Shown: positions 1-5,430 of the stretch, one piece after another | How the letters are laid out: the number at the start of each line of letters is the position of its first letter | Position numbering within the stretch: position 1 is the first letter of the stretch | NCBI GenBank assembly: GCA_030627625.1 | Contig: DAOURR010000066.1 | Location: forward strand, 1-11,714 | DNA from: UBA3103 sp002365855 | GTDB taxonomy: Bacteria > Bacillota > Desulfotomaculia > Desulfotomaculales > Pelotomaculaceae | DNA length: 11,714 bases | Direction: 5' to 3' | Position numbers and translations under genes: made by a program | Notes under the pieces: model-generated | The model's database searches: none | Told to the model about the DNA's origin: nothing | The model's input: only the letters and a program-made list of their open reading frames with translations

Positions 1-115
1 ACGGAATGTTACTCTGCGAGGTAATGTGTAAACCTTGGAAGCGCCGTATACCGAACGGTACGTACGGTGCTGTGGGAGGTCGGCTACTCAACTAATGGGT
101 AGCCTCCTACCCGAT
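1..115 (+). mobile_element. Group IIC intron, 3' end only (domains V and VI)
   Basis: Positions 41-70 fold as a domain V hairpin: 41-49 pairs with 62-70, a two-base bulge A60-C61 follows, then a 3-bp distal stem 50-52/57-59 with loop 53-56. The catalytic triad is CGC (42-44), as in group IIC introns; the triad-to-bulge spacing equals that of the Oceanobacillus iheyensis IIC ribozyme. Positions 74-112 fold as domain VI: 82-89 pairs with 97-104, and a lower stem pairs 74-79 with 106-112, leaving A109 bulged as the branch-point adenosine. The intron should end at CCCGAT (115), seven nucleotides from the branch point. The reverse transcriptase normally carried in domain IV would lie left of the window. 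Structure is read directly; the class assignment rests on established IIC features. Confidence 0.85.
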
Positions 116-117
116 CA

Positions 118-148
118 CTGCCATCGCCCCGGAATATTATGATATAAT
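118..148 (+). promoter_or_regulatory. Extended -10 promoter for galE
   Basis: TATAAT at 143-148 is preceded by TG at 140-141, giving a perfect extended -10 (TGnTATAAT). A weak -35 candidate, CTGCCA at 118-123, sits 19 bp upstream, directly after the intron 3' end. A start near 155 would leave a short leader carrying the AGGAGG ribosome binding site at 166-171. Confidence 0.6.
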
Positions 149-180
149 TGGCATACATAACCGTCAGGAGGTTTAAATGG

Positions 181-1179
181 ATGAATATTCTGGTCACCGG
201 GGGAGCGGGCTACATCGGCAGTCATACCGTCCGGGAACTGGTTAAAAGCGGGCACCAGGTTCTCGCGTATGACAACCTCACCAAGGGCCACAGAGCAGCG
301 GTGCATGGAGTTGGGCTGGCGCAGGGAGATACCGGCGACAGCGCTATGCTGAAGAAGCTGTTTTACGAATATAAAATAGAAGCGGTGATGCACTTTGCTG
401 CCAGCAGCCTGGTGTGCGAATCGGTTCGCCGGCCTACGGAATATTATCACAACAACGTGGTCAAGGGCCTGGCGTTGCTGGACGCCATGGTGGAGTCAGA
501 GGTAAAACTCCTGGTCTTCTCTTCGACGGCGGCGGTTTACGGTGAGCCGGTGGAGGTGCCCATTCCGGAAGACCATCCATGCCTTCCCACCAACCCCTAC
601 GGGTCAACAAAACTGGCCATAGAGGGGGCCATGCGCTGGTACGGGCAGGCCTACGGGCTGCGCTACGCCTCCCTGCGCTACTTCAACGCGGCCGGTGCCC
701 ACCCGGCAGGTGACATGGGGGAGGATCACGACCCCGAAACCCACCTGGTCCCGCTGGTATTGAAGGCGGCCCTGGGGCTGCTGCCCGGCCTGGAGGTCTT
801 CGGAACCGACTATCCCACCCCGGACGGAACCTGCGTCAGGGACTACATCCACGTCAGCGACCTTGCCGTCGCGCACGTGCTGGCTCTGGAGGCACTGGCG
901 TCGGGTGCTCCTTCCGACGTTTTCAACCTGGGGAACGGCAGCGGCTATTCGGTGCTGGAAGTGATCAGGGCGGCTGAAGAGGTGACGGGCAGGCACGTTC
1001 CAGTGCACTACGGGGCCCGGCGTCCCGGGGATCCTGCGTCACTGGTGGCGGGGTCGGAAAAGATCCGTGCCGCTCTTGGCTGGAAGCCACGGTTCGCGGG
1101 TCTGCGTGACATCGTTGAATCGGCCTGGCGCTGGCACCTCGGCCATCCTAATGGGTTTACAGGCAGGACTGACCGGTAA
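181..1179 (+). CDS. galE: UDP-glucose 4-epimerase GalE
   Basis: Cytoplasmic NAD+-dependent epimerase of the extended short-chain dehydrogenase family. It interconverts UDP-glucose and UDP-galactose and so supplies galactosyl units for envelope polysaccharides. The 332-aa length matches the family. Visible features are the Rossmann motif GGAGYIGS (residues 7-14), SSTAAVYG (114-121) with the catalytic serine/threonine, and the YxxxK pair Y140/K144 in NPYGSTK. The substrate-side segments RYFNAAGA (166-173) and DGTCVRDYIHV (215-225) are typical of GalE. The ATG at 181 is chosen because AGGAGG at 166-171 lies 9 nt upstream and the protein then begins MNILVTGGAGYIGS; an upstream in-frame TTG at 148 overlaps the -10 box. 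The next gene starts 5 nt after the stop, so the two are probably cotranscribed. Specificity for glucose rather than N-acetylglucosamine forms cannot be decided by eye. Confidence 0.93.
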   Translation: MNILVTGGAGYIGSHTVRELVKSGHQVLAYDNLTKGHRAAVHGVGLAQGDTGDSAMLKKLFYEYKIEAVMHFAASSLVCESVRRPTEYYHNNVVKGLALLDAMVESEVKLLVFSSTAAVYGEPVEVPIPEDHPCLPTNPYGSTKLAIEGAMRWYGQAYGLRYASLRYFNAAGAHPAGDMGEDHDPETHLVPLVLKAALGLLPGLEVFGTDYPTPDGTCVRDYIHVSDLAVAHVLALEALASGAPSDVFNLGNGSGYSVLEVIRAAEEVTGRHVPVHYGARRPGDPASLVAGSEKIRAALGWKPRFAGLRDIVESAWRWHLGHPNGFTGRTDR

Positions 1180-1184
1180 TAGCG

Positions 1185-2321
1185 ATGCGCGTGATAATTG
1201 CTGCCATGGTAATATTGATATTGGCCCTGGCCGCCTTTTCACCAGGCTCCGGAAGCCGGGCGGGAGCAGAAGCTGTACCTGGTTTCACGGCGCTGGAGGA
1301 GAGGAGTGAGTCTCTGGCCAGGCAGGCCGGGCTGGAAAAGACGGAAAAAGAGCTTACCTCTGATCTGCTGGCCTGGAATGTGAAAATTGAGGCTGCCCGC
1401 CGGGAACAGGACCGTCTGCGGCAGGAGATACCCGCCGTGGAGCGCTCTTTGAGGGAAGTTGAGGCCAGCCTGGCGGAGAGCCGCGCCAGTCATGAAGAAG
1501 GCATGGTCTGGCTCAGAAGGTGGGTCAACCATCTTTACCGCTGCGGGCCGGTGACCTACCTGGAGGTTATCCTGGGGGCCGCCGACTTTAACGATTTTGT
1601 GTACAGGTATGAATCAGTCAGGATCGTCATCGCTACTCAGGTCAACATCCTGGACGATTTGCGTGAACATGCCGCCCGGATGCGTGAGCAGGCTGTTGCG
1701 CTCAGGCAGGCCCAGGACGAACTGGCCGCCAAAAGCAGCCTGCTTGCCGCTCAGCTGAAAGATATGGAAGTCGCAAAGTCCGGACGGGAGGAGTTTCTCG
1801 CCGGGCTCAGACAGCAGTCCGCCGGCCTGGTCGAAAGAATCGTCCAGGCGGAAAAGCTCTGGTACCATTCTGTCGGTTCCCTGCACTACCTTATCGCCCA
1901 CCTTGACGCCATGCCCTGGGCCAACCTGGCCCCGGATACTTTTCTAATTACTCGCACCGGCCTGCGCCTGGAATTCAGCGATTATGAAATAAACCGTATT
2001 CTGTTTGAACAGGGTGACGCCAACCTGACCGATCTTAAAGTGCACAGCAGTCCTGGCCTGTTTTCTATTTCCGGGCGGGCAGCTGAGGACGGTACTGACT
2101 TTAAGCTGAGCGGAAACTTCCTGCTACGCGGGAGCGGGAAGGTAAGCTTTCAGCCGGAAAACCTATTTATGGCGGGTATACCTGTGAGCAGGGAGGTGCT
2201 GGGTTTCATTTCGTCTGACCAGGGACTGGCCATTGATTTTGGAGGCTTTATACCGGGCTACTCATTGTCAGAAGTATTTGCGGAAGAGGGCAGGCTGGTG
2301 GTCATCCTGTCAAGGTTTTAA
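1185..2321 (+). CDS. Secreted PcsB/CwlO-type coiled-coil protein with C-terminal LmeA-like domain
   Basis: A 378-aa exported protein. Residues 1-29 form a signal peptide with likely cleavage at AGA-EA. Residues 35-230 are charged and coiled-coil prone. At 125-165 they contain the pattern YLEVILGAADFNDFVYR, which resembles the PcsB/CwlO N-terminal coiled coil of peptidoglycan hydrolases that are activated by FtsEX. No NlpC/P60, CHAP or M23 catalytic domain follows. Instead residues 255-378 alternate short strands (EINRIL, LTDLKV, SISGRA, LSGNFLL, LAIDFGGFIPG, RLVVIL) in the order seen in LmeA/DUF2993-type lipid-binding proteins. Only cysteine C120 is present. The start ATG has a weak ribosome binding site, and translation may be coupled to galE, whose stop is 5 nt upstream. 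The coiled-coil assignment is fairly secure; the C-terminal assignment is inference from pattern and needs a profile search. Confidence 0.7.
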   Translation: MRVIIAAMVILILALAAFSPGSGSRAGAEAVPGFTALEERSESLARQAGLEKTEKELTSDLLAWNVKIEAARREQDRLRQEIPAVERSLREVEASLAESRASHEEGMVWLRRWVNHLYRCGPVTYLEVILGAADFNDFVYRYESVRIVIATQVNILDDLREHAARMREQAVALRQAQDELAAKSSLLAAQLKDMEVAKSGREEFLAGLRQQSAGLVERIVQAEKLWYHSVGSLHYLIAHLDAMPWANLAPDTFLITRTGLRLEFSDYEINRILFEQGDANLTDLKVHSSPGLFSISGRAAEDGTDFKLSGNFLLRGSGKVSFQPENLFMAGIPVSREVLGFISSDQGLAIDFGGFIPGYSLSEVFAEEGRLVVILSRF

Positions 2322-2586
2322 TAACTGGTCAGTTGAAAAATAAAAAAAATCGCCCAAAAAAGGGGTAACTTATAAATTATTCGTCTAAAAATCAAAATAT
2401 CCTTCCAATAAACACAGGCTTGTCGAATATTTATTTTGTATATTGTTAAAGACCCTAAGTTTATAAGAATTTTTTCATTTGACTGAGAAAACACCTCAAA
2501 TTAGCCTGTTCTCACTATAAATTTTCCGTGCAAAATATGTCGAAAGATTCAATATTCTTGATATTTATTTTAATAGCGTATTATTG

Positions 2587-2660
2587 TTGACTTATTATAA
2601 TTTTTTATGACTAATATTGACAAAATTTTCTTGACTTCGTTAATTAAGGAGGGTTATTCT
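2587..2660 (+). promoter_or_regulatory. Cluster of candidate promoters for the S8 protease
   Basis: Three -35-like hexamers lie within 50 bp: TTGACT (2587-2592) with ACTAAT (2610-2615), spacer 17; TTGACA (2617-2622) with TTAATT (2640-2645), spacer 17; TTGACT (2631-2636) with TATTCT (2655-2660), spacer 18. Which is used cannot be decided by eye. The last two would start transcription at or after the AAGGAGGG at 2646-2653 and would favour the protein start at 2714. Confidence 0.4.
2646..2653 (+). promoter_or_regulatory. Near-perfect Shine-Dalgarno sequence without a well-placed start
   Basis: AAGGAGGG is a strong ribosome binding site, but the nearest usable in-frame start is GTG at 2669, 15 nt away, which is longer than the normal 5-10 nt. 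The alternative GTG at 2714 has its own GGGAG at 2702-2706, 7 nt upstream. Confidence 0.4.
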
Positions 2661-2713
2661 TCTTATAGGTGGACAGGTTTGCGGTCCGCACTTTCTATGT
2701 CGGGAGTGATGTC

Positions 2714-4000
2714 GTGAGAAGGGTTTTACTGGTATTTATCTGTGCAATGATCCTCATGTTCTCCACCGCAGCCCACGCGGGAAACAACGACAACAAGATC
2801 GTGGTCTTCAAAGCGGGACTATCCCAGGAAGTGAAACAAAAGGCTGTTAATGACGCCGGGGGAAAATCATTTGAAAACCTGGATTTAGTTAACGGCGCTG
2901 TCGTTTCGCTGCCGGCGGCAGCAGAGAAAAAGCTGGTAAAGAGTTCTCAGGTAGAAGGAATCTACCCGGATTCAGTCGTTTACGCGGCAGGTTTTTTTAC
3001 AGCTGACGCTAACAAAGGCGTCAAGCAAAATCAAAAAGGGAAAGATAACAAGGGGAAACAAAAAGGGGAAGATAACCAGGGGCAACAACAGGGGGAAGAT
3101 ACCCAGCAAATACCCTGGGGTATAGAAAGGATTGGATCTGACAAAGCCTGGCCCACCTCCACCGGTGCGGGAATCAAGGTTGCGGTTCTTGACTCAGGAG
3201 TAAATAGGAACCATCCCGACCTAGCCGGCAACATCAATGGCGGCTTTAATGCTATTAACAAAAACAAGAGTTTTGAAGACGGCTTTGGACACGGCACTCA
3301 CATCTCAGGCACCATCGCTGCGCTGAACAATACCTACGGGGTTGTCGGTGTCGGACACAACATTTCGATTTATGCGGTGAAGGTCCTGGACGACAGCGGC
3401 ACCGGCAAAGTTTCAGATGTTATAAAAGGATTAGATTGGGCAGTTAAAAACGGCATGCAGGTATGCAACCTCAGCCTGTCGACCACTCAGGATACCCCAC
3501 CGTTCCGCAAAGCCATCGCTAAAGCCAACGCGGCAGGGATAGTGCTCGTGGCAGCTACCGGAAATTCGGGCACATACGATGCTCCATTTAACGGACCGAC
3601 AACCTACCCTGCGGCTTACCCCGAGGTGATCGCGGTTTCCGCCATAGACGAGTTTGACCAGCTGGCCCCGTTCAGCAATATCGGCAAAGTAGAGCTGACC
3701 TCGCCCGGTGTAAATATCTATTCCACCATACCCCCTGGTGTAATTCCAGGCATGCCAGCCGACGAACTTTATACCTGGGGCACCGGAACCTCCATGGCCT
3801 GCCCGCACGTAGTGGGGACGGTTGGGTTGCTTTTGGCGACAACGCCACCTGCCAAATACGATAAGAATAAGAATAAAAAATGGGACCCCGACGAAGTCAA
3901 GCAAAGGCTTTATGACACTGCCGAGCCTCTGCGCGGCCTTACCGCCGAGCAGCAGGGGGCGGGACTGGTCAGGGCTGACCTCGCGTTGAAGCGTAAATAG
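2714..4000 (+). CDS. Secreted subtilisin-family (S8) serine protease with I9-type propeptide
   Basis: A 428-aa extracellular subtilase. Residues 1-22 form a signal peptide ending AHA. Residues 29-92 resemble an inhibitor I9 propeptide that acts as folding chaperone and inhibitor. Residues 106-132 form a lysine/glycine/glutamine-rich linker. The catalytic domain has Asp160 (AVLDSGV), His193 (GHGTHISG), the oxyanion Asn284 (AATGNSG) and Ser360 (GTSMACPH), so the triad is complete. Residues 383-394 (DKNKNKKWDPDE) resemble a calcium-binding loop inserted before the C-terminal helix. Start at GTG 2714 is preferred because GGGAG lies 7 nt upstream and it gives a compact signal peptide; GTG 2669 would add 15 residues. 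The gene stands alone and converges on the next gene across a terminator. Likely role is degradation of extracellular protein; the substrate is unknown. Confidence 0.88.
   Translation: MRRVLLVFICAMILMFSTAAHAGNNDNKIVVFKAGLSQEVKQKAVNDAGGKSFENLDLVNGAVVSLPAAAEKKLVKSSQVEGIYPDSVVYAAGFFTADANKGVKQNQKGKDNKGKQKGEDNQGQQQGEDTQQIPWGIERIGSDKAWPTSTGAGIKVAVLDSGVNRNHPDLAGNINGGFNAINKNKSFEDGFGHGTHISGTIAALNNTYGVVGVGHNISIYAVKVLDDSGTGKVSDVIKGLDWAVKNGMQVCNLSLSTTQDTPPFRKAIAKANAAGIVLVAATGNSGTYDAPFNGPTTYPAAYPEVIAVSAIDEFDQLAPFSNIGKVELTSPGVNIYSTIPPGVIPGMPADELYTWGTGTSMACPHVVGTVGLLLATTPPAKYDKNKNKKWDPDEVKQRLYDTAEPLRGLTAEQQGAGLVRADLALKRK
3035..3115 (+). repeat. Three imperfect 27-bp tandem repeats in the protease linker
   Basis: Units 3035-3061, 3062-3088 and 3089-3115 encode KGKDNKGKQ, KGEDNQGQQ and QGEDTQQIP. 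The third is the most diverged. They form the hydrophilic linker between propeptide and catalytic domain and keep the reading frame. Confidence 0.75.
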
Positions 4001-4029
4001 ATTTTATATGTGAATTTGAAAAAACTAAC

Positions 4030-4064
4030 AATCCCCCGTTTTTTAAGCGGGGGATTGACTTTTT
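4030..4064. terminator. Bidirectional intrinsic terminator between convergent genes
   Basis: AATCCCCCG (4030-4038) pairs with CGGGGGATT (4048-4056) in a perfect 9-bp stem with a 9-nt loop. On the + strand it is followed by T4060-4064. On the - strand the run of A's upstream of the stem (4018-4024) becomes a T-tract, so it can stop both the protease and the flavoprotein transcripts. Confidence 0.85.
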
Positions 4065-4085
4065 ACCCTGTAATTCACACTGTTA

Positions 4086-5048
4086 TCAGCTGACCTGGTC
4101 CGGTTCTGCGTCGACCTCTTTGATTAATCTGTCAAAAATCGTCTGTATCGGCAGGACATCTTTTATTTTGTAGACGTTCTTTCCTGCAAACACGACACCG
4201 TCGTCAACATTGCCGGTACGGGCAAGCTCCAGGGCCTTGATAATGCAGTATTCCCTGGAGCATTCCTTGAGGCAGCCGTCACATTCCTGCGGCTTCGGGG
4301 CACAGCCTTTCAGGATCTTGGAAGAAAACGGGTTGAGCAGCGCCCTGCCGGGCAATCCCACCGGACTGGAGATGATTACAACGTCTTCGGCGTTGGCTTT
4401 CAGGTACATCTGCTTAAAGGCGTCGGAAACCGCGCACTCGGCGCTCAGGACAAAACGCGTGGCCATTTGCACCCCGCTTGCTCCCAGGCGGATCATATTT
4501 GCTATGCCTTTGCCGTCTACAATTCCACCGGCGGCAATGACCGGAATCTTTACTGAAGATACGATTTCAGGCAGTATTTCCATGATCGACCTGTCTGTGC
4601 CCAGGTGCCCGCCAGCCTCGGCCCCTTCCGCCACTATGGCTGAAGCGCCCTGTTTTTCGGCAATCCTTGCCAGTTTGGCGCTGGAAACGATGGAGACGAT
4701 CGGAACCCCGGACTCCCTGCCCCACTTGAAAATATCCCTGGAAAAACCGGCGCCCTGTATAATCAAGTCAATTTTTTCCTCGATGGCAGCGCTTACAACA
4801 GATGCAAACTGGCGTATGGCGAACATCACATTTATACCGATGATCCCTTTGTTTGTAAGTTTCCGGGCCGCCCTGATCTCGTTTCTCAATTCATCAATAG
4901 TCAACCCGGTAGCGGCAATCACACCGATGCCCCCGGCGTTGGCCACGGCCGCCGCAAGCGGGGCAGTGGACACACGAAGGGCCATACCACCCTGAATGAT
5001 CGGGTAGCGTGGAATCAAACGACCGATTTTCAATGAAGGAAATTTCAT
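4086..5048 (-). CDS. FMN-dependent FabK / nitronate monooxygenase-like oxidoreductase
   Basis: A 320-aa TIM-barrel flavoprotein of the 2-nitropropane dioxygenase / enoyl-ACP reductase II superfamily. Visible motifs are PIIQGGMA (16-23) at the first strand, EGAEAGGHLG (141-150) with the His148 typical of nitronate monooxygenases, IAAGGIVDG (171-179) and GVQMATRF (192-199), which bind the FMN phosphate. Residues 249-268 hold five cysteines (C249, C256, C259, C263, C268). Members act as NAD(P)H-dependent enoyl reductases, nitronate-oxidising enzymes or uncharacterised NAD(P)H:flavin oxidoreductases; the sequence alone does not say which. The ATG at 5048 is preferred over the adjacent TTG at 5051, with purine-rich GGGAGAAGAGAG upstream. 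A possible -10 (TATAAT on the - strand) lies at 5104-5109 but has no good -35. No fatty-acid synthesis genes are adjacent, which argues mildly against a dedicated FabK. Confidence 0.85.
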   Translation of the reverse strand: MKFPSLKIGRLIPRYPIIQGGMALRVSTAPLAAAVANAGGIGVIAATGLTIDELRNEIRAARKLTNKGIIGINVMFAIRQFASVVSAAIEEKIDLIIQGAGFSRDIFKWGRESGVPIVSIVSSAKLARIAEKQGASAIVAEGAEAGGHLGTDRSIMEILPEIVSSVKIPVIAAGGIVDGKGIANMIRLGASGVQMATRFVLSAECAVSDAFKQMYLKANAEDVVIISSPVGLPGRALLNPFSSKILKGCAPKPQECDGCLKECSREYCIIKALELARTGNVDDGVVFAGKNVYKIKDVLPIQTIFDRLIKEVDAEPDQVS

Positions 5049-5130
5049 CAACGCTCTCTTCTCCCTTTAAAATTTAACCAGTCTTTTCTAGAATTTTACC
5101 CATATTATAGAAAAATATGACTAGAATAAT

Positions 5131-5155
5131 ATATTTTCAGGTAAATTGAAAATAT
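5131..5155. repeat. Inverted repeat, possible operator
   Basis: ATATTTTC (5131-5138) and GAAAATAT (5148-5155) form perfect 8-bp arms around a 9-bp centre. The region is AT-rich, so chance is possible; its position between divergent genes makes a regulator site plausible. Confidence 0.35.
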
Positions 5156-5172
5156 TCCTGATACAGGTCTAT

Positions 5173-5194
5173 TAGGAAAAATACTGCTTTCCTA
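5173..5194. repeat. Inverted repeat overlapping a rightward promoter candidate
   Basis: TAGGAAA (5173-5179) and TTTCCTA (5188-5194) are perfect 7-bp arms with an 8-bp spacer. They fill the space between the candidate -35 (5172-5177) and -10 (5195-5200), the usual place for a repressor operator. Confidence 0.35.
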
Positions 5195-5430
5195 TATACT
5201 TTCCTCCGGTACTCAGTTATTCTAGGTAAAATGGCGTAATCCTGTAAATGCAGAAAAAAATAGTAGAATTATTAAATTTTAATACTGGAGCTAAGCTAGC
5301 TAGAGATTCTTTTGATATAGGTATCCTGAATTTCGACTATAAATGCAGAAAATACCTGAAGGGCATTTTAAAAATGATGTCGAATAACCACATATTGCTA
5401 TTTTTTAATCACATTCTGGAGGATTCATAA

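Larger units (their letters stand above)
2322..2713. other. AT-rich intergenic region upstream of the S8 protease
   Basis: This stretch is far more AT-rich than the genes on either side. No convincing intrinsic terminator follows the upstream operon: CCC/GGG around 2353-2364 is a weak hairpin without a T-tract. Short dyads are visible (ATTTGA 2477-2482 with TCAAAT 2496-2501; TGAGAA 2484-2489 with TTCTCA 2509-2514). Promoter-like hexamers crowd the last 80 bp. No RNA family or real gene is recognised. Confidence 0.6.
5049..5430. other. AT-rich divergent intergenic region with several dyads
   Basis: Lies between the leftward flavoprotein gene and the rightward fusion oxidoreductase. It holds a possible leftward -10 (5104-5109), a possible rightward -10 TATACT (5195-5200) with a weak TTAGGA -35 (5172-5177), two inverted repeats listed separately, and a 13-bp direct repeat TAAATGCAGAAAA at 5245-5257 and 5340-5352. 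An open frame at 5248-5430 ends exactly before the next start but has no ribosome binding site and AT-driven composition; I do not call it a gene. No known riboswitch was recognised. Confidence 0.5.

Noticed and set aside
604..1008. Antisense frames inside galE, the fusion oxidoreductase, mgtE and htrA
   Set aside because: They lie opposite well-supported genes, have no ribosome sites or recognisable motifs, and follow from GC-rich codon use.
2537..2590. 17-codon hydrophobic frame in the AT-rich spacer
   Set aside because: No ribosome site, and low-complexity AT sequence readily gives hydrophobic codons.
5104..5132. Full leftward promoter for the flavoprotein gene
   Set aside because: The TATAAT is good but no -35 hexamer or extended -10 accompanies it, so it is mentioned only within the intergenic entry.
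5248..5430. 60-codon frame just before the fusion oxidoreductase
   Set aside because: No ribosome binding site at its ATG, AT-driven composition and no motif; the abutting stop is probably coincidence. An internal ATG at 5374 with GAAGGG upstream would give only 18 residues.
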